DNA from: Limnanthes douglasii subsp. nivea
Taxonomy: Eukaryota; Streptophyta; Magnoliopsida; Brassicales; Limnanthaceae
Length of the DNA: 64,000 nucleotides
Assembly: GCA_036936605.1 (NCBI GenBank)
Contig: JAUPFV010000004.1
Location: 142,148,973-142,212,972, forward strand
Direction of reading: 5' to 3'
How positions within the stretch are numbered: position 1 is the first letter of the stretch; every line of letters begins with the position of its first letter. Shown in pieces: positions 1 through 11,359 of the stretch. The translations under genes and the position numbers were made by a program. The notes beneath the pieces are model-generated. The model worked only from the letters and a program-made list of their open reading frames with translations. It ran no database searches and was not told where the DNA came from.

Positions 1-240
1 AGGAGGGGAGCTAGGGTTAAGAAGTTTGCTAGGGAGGGCTCGTGCATGCTGCTAGGGTTTTGGCATGCATGCATGGGATTTGTTGCATGCATGCATGAAG
101 CGAGGGAGAAGGGGTTTGAGAGTGAGGGTGAGGCCGAGGTACTGGGGTGGGGAGAGAGTTGAATCGGTGATGAAGAGATTTAGAGCGAGGAGGGGGGGGG
201 GGGGTGGGTTTAGGGGTGTGGAGGAGGTCGACCAGAGCAG

Positions 241-785
241 CTATGGGATAGGGGCTGTTTCACTTCCATGGAGGCAGGGTTTAGAGTGGGATTCAGGTGA
301 AACAATGGAAGGTCGAGGAGTGTCTTCTAGGGAAGTGATGGCTTTGAGGAGTCGTTCGTTGCTTTCAAAGATGGCACGAAGCTGCTGGTCTCTGGACGGC
401 GACGGAGAAGGCCCGATTTCTAATGGGTCTTCTTCCTCTGAGCTTTCTACGGCTATGACCTTGGTTCCCGGGGGGAGAGCGACAGTGGGGAAGCTTCCCT
501 ATCAAGCATTTCAGAGTCGTTGGACGGTTTGGTTAGAGGTTTACGGTTAGGGGAGATCGGAGGAGGAGATCTATGCACAGACAGTGGCAGACCGTGCATG
601 CCTGAGGATTTCAGAGGAGAGGGAGAGGAGGGAGACGAAGATCTGGTCTCCAAGGACAGAGAGGTGCTTGGGCTGGATGGTCTCGGAGACGTGGCTGATG
701 GAGGGGGGGCTGCTTTTTCGTTAAATCTTGGTGTGATTTTACGATTTGGACGCCTGGAGGATGAGCTTCTTCTTGTTTCCACCAT
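241..785 (-). pseudogene. Unrecognised Ser/Pro-rich ORF with one frameshift
   Basis: An ATG at 785 in a good plant initiation context (AAAAAATGG) opens a frame beginning MVETRRSSSS, rich in Ser, Pro and Arg. It stops at 453. If one C is restored in the C6 run near 468-475, the frame continues through an acidic stretch (VIAVESSEEEDPLEIG) and a short amphipathic segment (QQLRAIFESNERLLKAI) to a TAG at 241-243, about 181 residues in all. I do not recognise the protein. The first ten residues resemble the N-terminus of some plant FHA/AAA ATPases, but nothing after them does. It could be ORF1 of a retroelement running off the left edge, or a captured exon. The homopolymer position means an assembly error is also possible. 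Confidence 0.3.
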
Positions 786-1733
786 TTTTTATGACTCAGA
801 TGAACAAGAAGGGAAGCAGAGGGGTTGAGAGATGTAGTTTGTTTGGGAGCAGAAGGGGATGAAGGGAGTAGTAGTGAGGAGAAGAAGGGTTGAGAGGAAG
901 TAGTTAGGGAAGGTTTTTGATTTGCAGTGTTGTCGATTTAACTGCCAGGAGGTTTTTTGAGTGGTGGGAGGTTTATTTTTTACAGAGAGGTGTAGACAGT
1001 GGAGTGAGTGGGAGAGAGGGAGGGTTGTGGTTTTAAGGAGGAGAGGTTTGTAGGCGGTAGGCGAAAGGTTTGAGGAGGCAGGCGGAGGAAAGTAGGGTTT
1101 TGCTTGCACGGTTTGAGAAGATTTTAATGAAGAGAGAGAAGAGGAGAGAGGGTGGAGAGACTTTAATGCGGCTTTGCATGCTTGGTTCTCTTGATTGGCC
1201 AAGAGAAGAGAGAGAGCAGGCCAGCAAAAAGAATAAGAAGCAAGGTCAGAGGGAGAGGGATTGGGTGCTTCGAAGGGACTTCTTCGAGGTAAGGCAGCGC
1301 ATGGGAGTGTGAGCTGTCTCGGGATGGGTGCCATGAACGGCGCAGCTCGCCGGTTTTGCGGGTGGGAGGTGTATAGGCAGTGTGGTTTTGCCTTCATTGC
1401 TAATGCCTTGGGAGTCTGAAGGGAACTTGGAGGATTAAATGCTCTTTGATTGAGCATGGCATTGAATTCATAATGAGCTGCGAGGAGGCAGTACATTAAA
1501 GAAGCTGTTCGTGGCTTTAATGGAAGGTTAGAAGACTCCATTAATGGCGGTAAGTGAGGCTTAGGTTGAGCTTTTAGTGCTCCAAAACCCATGATTTTAC
1601 AGAGAATGGAGAGGGACTCCCCATCAACAAGCCAAATAAGTTGTGATGGGGAGTAAAACAACTTAAAGATGGAGATCAGACTGAGAAATTGGAAGGAATT
1701 TGAGATATTAGAGGTTGTTTCTAGGGAGAGTTT
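786..1733 (-). other. CT-rich (minus strand) non-coding leader-like region
   Basis: This stretch is purine-rich on the plus strand and therefore CT-rich on the minus strand. A 290-codon minus frame (789-1661) is open, but its composition (runs of Leu, Ser, Pro and Thr, no motif) looks like a by-product of pyrimidine bias. It lies directly upstream of the ATG at 785 and could be the 5' leader or promoter of whatever encodes that ORF. The E1 element inserted at 1734 separates it from 12533 onward. Confidence 0.3.
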
Positions 1734-2061
1734 TGATAAGGGTAGAATTCGCCAAATGTAAATAATGAGGATTTAATTGTGAATAAGAGTTGCCTGATGT
1801 AGTTATTAAGGAATTTAGGATTTCTCAGAGACCAATGTGTAAATATAGTACTTACTAAGGGGCCTGATTAAATATGTAAACAGCCCACTAAAGATTCAAG
1901 CGGGTCCACCTTATTTTAGTATAAAAGGTGACCCACTTTCTTGGTAGGTGGGACATTGAATATTATTCTATTACATTCTATTTCTCTTTCTATACTTTCT
2001 CTCTCTAGTCACATCAAGCTCAAGATCCAGAATATTCTCCTAAACAATTATTGACTCATCA
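1734..2061 (+). repeat. E1 5' LTR (328 bp)
   Basis: Starts TG and ends CA, and matches 12220-12532 except for 7 substitutions and a 15-bp insertion in a pyrimidine stretch near its 3' end. A TATA box (TATAAAAGG) lies at 1920-1928 and would drive the genomic transcript. Confidence 0.95.
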
Positions 2062-2062
2062 T

Positions 2063-2080
2063 TGGCGCCGTCTGTGGGAA
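2063..2080 (+). other. E1 primer-binding site
   Basis: TTGGCGCCGTCTGTGGGA begins one base after the LTR end. This is the usual place and the usual TGGCGC-type sequence for tRNA priming in plant Ty3/gypsy elements. The exact tRNA was not checked. Confidence 0.75.
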
Positions 2081-2095
2081 CGAGTGATACCGAAA

Positions 2096-4681
2096 ATGAA
2101 TCTTTGCTCTTTGAAAATCACGTTTTGCGAAATGAGCAACGAAGCTGTGATAGAGAGGGTCGGTAGAGAGGTGATCCGAGCCGTCTCGGTGTCAGAGGGC
2201 GAAGAAGCGCCAGGTCGGGAGCACTGCGACCAAGGTCGGGACAAGCGGTCGACCCTGATAATGACCCGAAAACAGCTCGTTGAAGACATTGCCAGGCTAA
2301 ACGTAAAAAGGGAGCGGGCACTGGACGAGAAAAGGATCCGGGAAGGAAAAGGCAAGGGACCCCTCTTGGAGGATCGGGAAATGGCCGACTATGATGTTGG
2401 GCCGCGCATCGAAGCCCGACCTGTTAGGTATTATCGAGAGCCACATCCCGAGGAAGGGCAAAATGCTAGGACTCGACGGTACCCGGAGGACCATCGCAGC
2501 GCAACAATTGATTACACCTCGAGTGATTCGTCGGGCAGAGAGTATCGGCGACGGGAAAGAGCCCAACGGACACAAAAGAATCGTTCCCGACGCCTCTGAG
2601 GGCCCCGAGCGGACTCACCAAAATACAAGAAGGGTAGCACCGAGAAGCGGACCCCGGTATCCTTCGAGAAGGAAGAGATGCCTACCGCCAGCCGTGAAGA
2701 GCGGGCAGCGCTGCCTCCAGTGCCTTGGCAACCATCGAACAGTCATAACCAAGGTTACCGAACCAGTAGCCAGTTTGTCAGCCCCAGAGATGAGGGACTC
2801 TACGGAGTTCAGACAGAAGGGCTTTGAGGAGGGGCATATGGGTTCGGTATCAATTGGAGGGCATCCCCATTGTCCGACGAGATATTAGCGGGGCAGCTCC
2901 CGAAACGATTTGACATTTCTAAACTAGAAAAGTACGATGAGAAGAAGGACCCAGATAATCATTTGGAAGCTTTCAAAAACTTCATGCTTAGCTTCGACAA
3001 CGATGACAAACTCCTATGCAGGGCTTTTTCCATGACTTTCAGGGACCGAGCATCCAAGTGGTACAACCGTTTACCGCAGGGCTGCATCCAGAACTTTGGG
3101 ATGTTTTAGACGATGTTTAGACAACACTTTGTGGGGAGTAAAAGCTTCCGGGCCAACGGAGACACCATTATGAATTGCCGGCAGAAATTGGGGGAAAGCC
3201 TCAGAGAATATACCAGGCGATTCAATGACGCGAAAACCGACCTAGACCACCGCGAAGAGAACGTGGCCCTGACTGCGTTTCGTTTGGGTCTGCTCCCTGG
3301 ACCAATGAAGCAAGCGGTGACGAAAAAACAAGCATTCACGTTTTCCGTACTTCTAGCCCAGATAGAAAAACAGATATTGATCGAAGAGACCGAAGAATCT
3401 GAGTTGGCAGCGCAAATTCAACAAAGCGCCCAAGCATCGGTAGTAATGAGGCAAGGCACTCGGTCAGATTACGCTCGGGCAGCCCAACCGGTCAGCACGA
3501 TACACCCGAACCCTCCTGTGTCAGCCAAACCCCCGGTCCTGACAAGCCCGAGACCGAAGCAAACGGGTTAGGCAACTTCACGTCCCATGTCAAACAAGTG
3601 GATCCGACCTGCATATTTCGCAGATCTGACAGAGTGTGTAGCATCGATCTACGAGAAGACTAAGAAAAGCGGGATGTATCGAAAACCTTTCCCGATACCA
3701 ACACCCCGTGAGCAAAGGAATAACCGCTACTGCCGCTATCACGAGGACGTCAGGCATGATACTAAGGACTGCATCGCTTTGAAGAAGGAAATACAGATGC
3801 TCATAGAACACGGAAACCTCTTGGAGTATGTTAAGAAGGCACAGCAAAGTACGACCTCGAAGGAAGTCGTGATAATTCCAAAACCAGAAACCACCATGGC
3901 AATTTCGGAAGTAACCGATCCGTTCGATGTTTCCATCGAGTACCTCGATCCCGAAGCGAACCGCAACATCATCGGGATTATCGAGGAAGAAGCCGGGAAG
4001 AACATCGGTAATGTACGAGGCCTTTGTAAATTTTTTGAATCCCTAACTATTTTTGGGGGAGATTCTATGGCAGGAGTTACACATTCGTCCAGGAAGAGGC
4101 ACATCGTCAACCTAACCACTCAGTTGGAAGCCATAACTTGCTTCCAAACCAGAAGCGTCCCCTCTCCGATCCTGTACTTTGACAACGACGACATGAGAGA
4201 TATAGCCGGCCCCCATGAAGACGCCATTGTAATCGGGGCGGCCATTGCGGGGGAGGAGGTTCGGCGCATCTTGGTGAATACCGGTAGTTCGACCAACATA
4301 ATCTTCGCGTCCACTTTTGCCAAGTTTAGAACACCGCCAGTGATTGCGCGGTCCGACCGCACCATAGTAGGGTTTACTGGGTCAGCAGCCGACGTTATAG
4401 GAGAATTTGAGGGCATAGTCCAATTAGGCCGCGAACCATTCAAGAAAGATGTTACAGTTTTATTTGTGGTAGTAGACGCGCCGACTTCCCACAACGCCAT
4501 TTTCGGCCGATCGTGGATATCGCGAATGCACGCAGTATCCTCTACAATTCACCAATGTTTAAAATACGTGGTCGGAAACAACGTGGGAGTGGTCCGAAGT
4601 AGCCAGAAAGCAGCACGGGAATGTTACCGGGCTGCATTAGCACCTAAAAAGGATCAAAAGATGATTCAAGCTCGGGAATAG
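2096..4681 (+). pseudogene. E1 gag-protease polyprotein (broken)
   Basis: One frame runs from ATG 2096 (an alternative ATG is at 2132) to the UAG at 4679. It is broken by TGA at 2597 and 2825 and TAG at 3107 and 3569. Alignment with E2 shows that 3107 replaces a Trp codon; the two TGAs are consistent with CGA to TGA changes. The charged N-terminus is followed by the gag core (LPKRFDISKLEKYD near 2900, then the CRAFSMTFRDRASKWYNRLP region). Next comes the Tat-type nucleocapsid signature (CRYHEDVRHDTKDCIALKKE, 3727-3790). The aspartic protease follows, with flap-side motif VIGAAIAGEEVRRIL. Its active-site triad reads V-N-T-G-S-S at 4274-4291, so the catalytic Asp is Asn. Gag would form the particle and protease would mature it; neither can work here. 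Confidence 0.85.
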
Positions 4682-4687
4682 CAGTTA
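4679..4687 (+). promoter_or_regulatory. Candidate stop-codon readthrough site UAG-CAG-UUA between PR and RT
   Basis: The gag-PR frame ends with TAG and continues in the same frame into RT with no other signal. The six bases after the stop, CAGTTA, fit the CAR-YYA rule of tobamovirus-type leaky UAG codons. E2 has a stop at the same place, CAA-TAG-CAG-TTT at 32118-32129. Conservation between two otherwise diverged elements argues that this stop is a designed gag/pol ratio control, unlike the scattered nonsense mutations elsewhere. No functional proof is available from sequence. Confidence 0.55.
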
Positions 4688-7600
4688 ACGGGGCTCGCCC
4701 CGGAATCGCACCTAGTTGATGACCCCAGGGAAGCCCCGAGCCTCTTAACGACGGACGAGGAATGCGAGCAATACCAATTCGCCACCGGAAAAGCCCTGCG
4801 GATTGGGGTACGCCTCTTGCCGATCTTCAGGGAACAGTTGCTGACTCTCCTACGGGAAAACTTGGATCTGTTCGCATGGTGCTCAAGAGATGTCACCGGG
4901 GTACCAGAATCATTTGTTGTTCACAAGCTAACCATCAACAGGAACGCCAGACCGATCTCGCAAAAGCGTCGGGCTTTTTCCACAGAAAAAGCAGACATTA
5001 TCTTACGAGAAGTCGAGAGAATGATCAGCGTTGGTCATATCAAGGAAGCAAGCTACCCGTTGTGGACCTCAAACCCCGTTCTAGTCAAAAAGAAAAATGG
5101 GAAATGGAGAATGTGTGTGGATTTCACCGATCTCAATCGGGCATGCCCGAAGGACCCGTTCCCGATGCCAAGAATCGATCAGTTGGTAGATTCGACGTCG
5201 GGTAACAAGTTGCTGTCTTTTATGGATGCATACGCTGGGTATAATCAGATCAAATTACATGATGCGGATCAGGAAAGCACCACATTTATCACAAGCCGAG
5301 GACTGTACTGCTACAAAGTAATGCCCTTCGGACTGAAAAACACCGGCGCAACATACCAAAGGCTGGTCAACAAAACGTTCGAAGGTCAAATTGGGAGGAA
5401 TATGGAGGTGTACATCGACGATATGCTGGTTAAAAGCGGCGCGGATGAAGCACACCTTACCGATCTGAAAGAAACCTTTGATAACCTGCGGGGAATAAAT
5501 CTCAAGCTAAACCCGGAAAAATGCTTCTTCGGGGTCCGATCAGGAAAGTTCCTAGGTTTCTTCGTTAGCGAAAAAGGGATTGAAGCCGATCCTATCCAGC
5601 TTCGGGCTCTGACCGATATGACTCCGCCCCGAAGCATCAAGGAAGTTCAGATCCTTACTGGGCGTCTGGCGGCCTTAAATCGATTTATTTCTCGCTCATC
5701 TGATAAGTGCGCTCCATTTTTTCAGGTCTTAAGACAAGCTAAAAATTTCGTATGGACTCCCGAATGTAATGAGGCGTTCTTAGGAATCAAACAATATCTA
5801 TCGTCACCGAACCTTTTGACGAAGCCCATCGCGGGCGAGACACTTTTTCTTTATGTTGCGGTTACCGACTTCACAGTCAGTGCAGCTTTGATTAGCGAGT
5901 CGGGCTCGGCCCCTACAACAGTTTATTTTGTGAGCAAAAGCTTGTTAGATACGGAAACCCGGTATTTAAAGTTGGAAAAATAGCACTCGCCCTGGTGACA
6001 GCAGCGCGAAAAATGCGCCCATACTTTCAAGCCCACCCTATCATGGTACGAACATCATTCCCACTCAAGTACATCCTCCAGCGGCCAGACATGTCCGGAA
6101 GAATGTCCAAATGGTCGGTCGAACTGGGCGATTTTGTCATCGACTACGAACCTCGGACAGCCGTGAAAGGCCAAGTCCTGGCCGATTTTCTAGTAGAATT
6201 CCATTCCGAACGACCTGATCAGGACGTGCTTCCCCTAGAGGCTGCACTGAGCGAATGGACCGTTCGTACCGATGGAGGGGCTAACGTTAGTGGCTGTGGA
6301 GCAGGTATACAATTAGTGACCCCATCGGGTATTAGCATGCACCAAGCCGTCCGATTGGGTTTCCCCACTTCGAATAATGAAGCTGAATACGAGGCCGCTC
6401 TGGCAGGATTATGGCTAGCACAGGTATGTGGGGCAAAGCGAGTGCACCTCATAAGCGATTCCCAACTCGTGATAACCCAAGCTTCGGGAAGCGCGGAAGC
6501 TCGGAAAGAACATTTGGTACAATACCTAGCAGCGCTCAGGGTTCTAGCCGCCTCGTTTGACAAGGTCACCTATGAGCATGTCTCGAGAAGCGAAAACATA
6601 GCCGCTGATTCTTTGGCAACACTCTCCTGCTCCAGTAACTATCCTTGGGTGGTTGAACAAGAAAGCCCGTCAATTATCAAGCGTCAAGAATTAGACAACC
6701 AACCTGAAATCGCCTGTCAGATCTCTTCGGTAACCCTCTCAGACTGGCGGCGGGATATTATCGCCTTCTTAGCTGAAGGTCGGTTTCCTAGTGATAACGC
6801 TTCAGCTCGGAAAATACGCAACAAGGCTCAGGGTTACGTCCTTTTAGGTGAAGTGCTATACAAGAAATCCTTCAGCCGCCCCCTGCTCCGATGCTTAGGG
6901 GTCCATGAGTCGCAAATAATTGTATCCGAACTGCATGATGGTGAGGGTGCAGCGCACTGCGGTTACAAAGCTCTCATCAGAAGGATTCTTCTTGCAGGAT
7001 TCTATTGGCCGACGATCACAGCAGATGCGCGATTGATAGTCAAAACTTGCGATACATGTCAACGGTTCGGAAACGCAATAAACATCCCCGCGGCTCCCCT
7101 AGAGTCTATATCCGAAGGACTACCCTTTGACCGGTGGGGAATCGACCTGGTCGGACCGCTACCAATGGCGTCGGGAGGAAGACAGACGATTGTCGTGGCG
7201 GTGGACTATTTTTCCAAGTGGGTCGAAGCTGAACCGTTATCCTCCACGAAGACCAAAGATATCATAAAATTTATCTGGTCTAACATATGTTGTCGTTTTG
7301 GGGTACCACAGAGGTTAACTATGGATAACGGACCGCAGTTCGACACCGGGGAAATGAAAGCTTTCTGCACCACACATAAGACCCGACAATGTTTCTCCGC
7401 CCCTTTCCACCCTCAAGCAAACGGCCAAGTCGAAGTAACCAACCGGACCATTTTGGATGGCCTCAGAAAAAACCTTGAAGGAAAGGCCGGGAAATGGCCC
7501 GACTACCTACAATAGGTACTGTGGGCTTACCGAACTACCCCCCGGACGGCTACTCAGGAATCACCTTACGCTTTAGTATATGGCATGGATGCGGTCACCC

Positions 7601-7980
7601 CTGCGGAATCCATCTTTCTGTCTTTCAGGATCGGAAACTATGCGGAAGAAATGAATGACAACAGCCGACGCCTCGAGCTCGACCTTATAGAAGAGAAACG
7701 CAACCGCGCCCAATTAAACGCCTTACACTATCAGACCCTGATGAGAAGTCGATACACTTCAAAAGTCCGACGTCGGGAGTTTAAGTTTGGTGACAAGGTT
7801 TTAAGGCGCGTCTTTCTTCACACCAAGGACAAGAGCCTCGGTAAACTCGCCCCGAATTGGGAAGGGCCCTACGAAATCGTGGAAAAAATCAAGAGCGGGA
7901 CATACCGCCTACAAAACAGGCTCGAGCATCTTTTGAGACTACCGTGGAACATTGAGCATCTAAAATTGTATCTAGAATAG
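4682..7980 (+). pseudogene. E1 pol: reverse transcriptase, RNase H, integrase (broken)
   Basis: In frame with gag up to 5983. RT motifs include NPVLVKKKNGKWRMCVDFTDLN (near 5075-5140) and the catalytic Y-I-D-D at 5411-5422. Compared with E2 one base is missing near 5982, shifting the frame. RNase H follows, with VRTDGGANVSGCGAG (about 6264) and LISDSQLVI (about 6450). Integrase has the zinc-binding HDGEGAAHCG...CDTCQ, then catalytic D in DLVGPLP (about 7146), D in MDNGPQF (about 7323) and E in NGQVEV (about 7430). The tail PWNIEHLKLYLE ends at TAG 7978-7980; no chromodomain is present. TAG at 7513 replaces the Glu of LQEVLWAYRTTP. Function would be cDNA synthesis and insertion. Confidence 0.9.
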
Positions 7981-8036
7981 TGGTGAAATTGTATTTACAA
8001 TTGTGTTGAAAAATAATATTTAGAATTGTATTGATT

Positions 8037-8090
8037 GGGGATGCACTCTTTCCTACCTCGGTGGTGCGAAAAGGTTTTAATGAGGCATTG
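8037..8090 (+). other. Conserved post-integrase motif of Tat elements (E1 copy)
   Basis: A block of about 50 bp soon after the pol stop reads GGGATGCACTCTTTCC, then CTCGGTGG, then GGTTTTAATGAGGC. E2 has the matching block at 35452-35500 although surrounding non-coding sequence has diverged. The position suggests an RNA or cDNA-synthesis signal of the lineage; its role is unknown to me. Confidence 0.5.
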
Positions 8091-8209
8091 TAAACACCCG
8101 ATCACCCAACTACATTAATCAAGAATTTCTTTTGCCTTCCAAATGTTAAAGTGTTACGACCTTGGTCGGCTGACGAGCTGGTCAGCGTCTGTTCCTACTA
8201 ATATTAATG

Positions 8210-8674
8210 GATCTACATAATTAATTTTCCCGACCCTTTGGGAGAAGTTTCGATGACACATCGATCTACAGAACCTTAACTGGTTTTTCAGTTTCTATGA
8301 CTGATCTACATATTTAATTTTCCCGACCCTTCGGGAGAAGTTTCGATGACACATCGATCTACAGAACCTTAACTGGTTTTTCAGTTTCTATGACTGATCT
8401 TCATATTTAATTTTCCCGACCCTTTGGGAGAAGTTTCGAAGACACATCGATCTACAGAACCTTAACTGGTTTTTCAGTTTCTACAACTGATCTACATGTT
8501 TGATTTTCCCGACCCTTTGGGAGAAGTTTCGATGACGCATCGATCTACAGAACCTTAATGGGTTTTTCAGTTTCTAAAACTGATCTACATATATGATTTT
8601 CACGACCCTGTGGGAGAAGTTTCGATGACATGTCGATCTACAGAGCCTACTTAGGTTTTTCAGGTCCCGAACTG
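8210..8674 (+). repeat. Five 93-bp tandem repeats in the E1 3' region
   Basis: Units start at 8210, 8303, 8396, 8489 and 8582, each exactly 93 bp, beginning GATCTACAT and containing TTTTCCCGACCCTTTGGG, AGAAGTTTCGATGACAC and GGTTTTTCAGTTTCTA. A sixth, degenerate part follows. The array lies between integrase and the antisense ORF and has no long ORF. Tat elements are known to carry such arrays in this place and to seed satellite DNA from them. Confidence 0.9.
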
Positions 8675-8936
8675 GTCCACACTTCACGATTCCCGATCCT
8701 ATCAGGAATTTTTCAATATTACGTTTGAACTTAGGATTTTTCACAGAACTACTCGATCTTACCCAGGTGACAGTATGTGAAAGGATATAACCAGAAAAGT
8801 TAATATATTAATAGGGGACCCCGTGGCCCCCAAAACATAACTAAAAGTGTTCATCAGAAATATTGATAGGGGACCCCGCGCCCCCCAAAGAGTAACAAAA
8901 ACAACAAACAAAAAAGAAACAAAAAAAAGAGCCTGA

Positions 8937-11359
8937 TCACTCGTCCTCTTCCTCATCTTCAACATCATCGGATTCCTCTTCATCTTTACAATCGACTCCC
9001 TCAGGGCGGTCCCCCTCTGGCACATCCAACCGCATTGCCCCGAGGGGAAGGTCTGGAAAGCGGTTGTGGAGCGACAACACATACGCGGCTTTGGCATCAA
9101 CAGTTTCTTTCTCCGACCATTTCCTACACCGATTTGCGAAGGCGACGTTCGAAGATTTTAGCTTTTGGACCTCCTGAGTCAATGCAGCAGCACGGTCTTC
9201 CGCGGCTTTCTTCGTCTCCTCCGCGGCCTTTTTCGCCTCCTCCGCAGCCTTCCTCGACTCCTCCGCGTCCTTCTTCGCCTCTTCCGCGACACGTTCGGCT
9301 TCCGTGATCCGACCCTCCGACGACGCCTGAGCCGCCTTGGCTTTTTCCACCTCCCCGGTGAGGATAACAATCTTCGCTTCCGCGCCCTTTAGCTGCTGGC
9401 CTAGCTCGATCGCCCGACGCTCTTTCAAGGCCGCCGGTACGAGCAAATTGTACAAGGATAAAGCCAGTCCATCCGATCCCCGCAGCGGGAACGTTTTCGG
9501 ACTCCCAAGCATTGTCAGCACCGAGAAATTCGGACCGCTCGACGAGGCTGCAGCCGGGTCCGACACTTGGGGGGGCTCGACATCATCTGGAATCTCCACA
9601 AGGTCCGCCGTCGGAATACCTCTCGCAGCACCATCCTGATCAGACAGCTTCGGTCCTATGGTGCCATCCCCCACGCCGTCAACAGGCCTACTCACTGCCT
9701 TGGGGTGCTTGGGTTTCTTTGCCTTAGTCCCCTCCGCATCAGTACGACCTTTCCTCTTCGGCACCGGAGCCTGGTCCTGGTTATCCTCTGCACCATCATG
9801 AGCGAGCGCCTCTTCCCGAATCAGCACACCAGCATTAGCAGCCCCGGTTTCGTTCTCCCCAGCCTCGTCGTCGGACTTCAGGCGCTTGCTAGGCGCCTTG
9901 TTGCGCTTTGGCAGATACACCTGCGAACCAGGGGCGCCGGTTTTCGCGATCACGTCCTCCAAGCTCGGGGGCTGTCGCAACTGCTCGATGGTGAGCACCT
10001 CGGACGAGCAACGCCAGAGGTTACTCATGATTAAGTTTGTATCTTTGAAAGTCCGATGCATAGCCCGACCCCAATGCTTTCGAGCATAGCCTTTCAGCAC
10101 CTCGAACGTGGCCTCAGCGGTTTTCGAGTAATCTTTTTTCAACCCTTGCAACCACTCCTTCGACACTGCACAAAAAGGTCGGTATAAAAAAAAAGGGGGG
10201 GGGGGAGAAGAGCGGTAACATCGTGGACCCAAGTCCAAAGCAGCTGCCTCTTGTTCTCCGGGGTATAGGGAAGACCGTTCTCCCAGCACCCGCTCAGAAA
10301 CACAAACCGATGCTTCCAGCCCTTGTCTCCCTCCAAGAAGTCATTAACTATCTTCCACTTGTTTCCCAAGGAAGAGTAGAAGAACGGGGACTTCGGGGCC
10401 TTGGACAGACCTGACATAGCAATATATTCCTCCATAGGCATAACCCGACCTGAAAGACGGGAAGCCATTATGCAGGACATCAAAGTATACCAAGCATTCG
10501 GCATCAGCTGCGATGGGAAGATCTGGAGGGTGCGGAAGTATAGCGCGATCTCGGGATCTAAGGGGAAGCGCAGACCCCAATTGAACAGTTCGGTGAACAC
10601 CACGATTTCCCGAGATCGGACGTGAACGGGGGTCTCCCCAGGAATCGGGAACCGAACATTGACGCATTCAGGAATTCCCCAGCGGATCAACAGATCTTTG
10701 TACTCAGACTCATGGAAGTAGAGGTACTTCCCCTCATAGAGAGAAACGACATCCTTCGACCGAAGCCAGCTGAAATAGGTAGTAATGATGGCAGCCTCGA
10801 CTTCTTCGGGCAGAGGATCGTCTGGAGGGTTAGCTGCACTACCAACAACAGCAACGCAGACCTCCGCGGGCGCAACATCCGCCTCAGATTCTCCCACTTC
10901 GGGGTCCGGAGCTTGATCAGAGCTTCGGGCAGTAGCGGCATTCGGGTTAGATGATCGTACCCGAGAGGTAGAGGGTTCAGCCGTATTACCCGAAAAAGCC
11001 CGATGAGCCGCTTCCAACTCCTCTGGCGTCAACTGACGCTTGGGCAAACCTAAAAAAGTTACCGCAGTGTTAGTTCCGGTCCGATACCCTCGAATTGAGG
11101 GCGTAAGCTGAACCATTTCAAGATAGTTACCTCCTGCGGGAGATGTAGAGGGACTGTCTTCGCCCATGGTCAAGAATTTAGTTTTGTGAACGCGTCGGGG
11201 CGGGAACGGAGGCGGTGGAACGAACGAGTTAACAGACGGAGGGGTCGGATTCTCTGATCGAATTGCAGGGGAGCAAGAGGAGCTGCTACTGGAAGAAAGG
11301 ACAACGGTCTCCGGAGATAGGCTGACCTCGGGAGATGGAGAACTGGGAAGGTCGGGCAA
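8937..11359 (-). pseudogene. E1 antisense ORF with gypsy-type (Transposase_28-like) domain and coiled-coil tail
   Basis: Read on the minus strand, exon 1 runs 11359 to about 10220. It has a Ser/Pro-rich N-terminus, then a conserved domain with WGIPECVNVRFPIPGETP, FTELFNWGLRFPLDPEI and PNAWYTLMSCIMASRLSG, which I recognise as the putative gypsy-type transposon domain (Pfam Transposase_28). Exon 2 (10165 to 8937) holds basic NLS-like segments, an Ala/Glu/Lys coiled coil (AEEAKKAAEETKKAAED) and an acidic C-terminus. The intron has a C/T tract and ends TTTGTGCAG. E2 has an intron at the same site. In E1 the obvious donor (GATG/TTACC) does not rejoin the frame, as if one G were lost; with it the ORF is 790 codons. 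Such antisense extra ORFs are known in Tat elements; their function is not known to me. Confidence 0.75.

Noticed and set aside
65..550. 161-codon plus-strand ORF at the left edge
   Set aside because: Arg/Gly-rich translation of a purine-rich strand with no motif; it overlaps the better supported minus frame and looks like a composition artefact.
241..785. N-terminus of a plant FHA/AAA ATPase (MVETRRSSSS start)
   Set aside because: Similarity ends after about ten low-complexity residues; no downstream FHA or AAA motif in the window.
789..1661. 290-codon minus-strand ORF
   Set aside because: Long only because the strand is pyrimidine-rich; no domain, and poor start context.
10139..10289. Start of a separate ORF at 10289 (MLGERSS...)
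   Set aside because: This is intron and exon 1 read in another frame; the homologous E2 intron shows the real exon 2 starts at about 10165.
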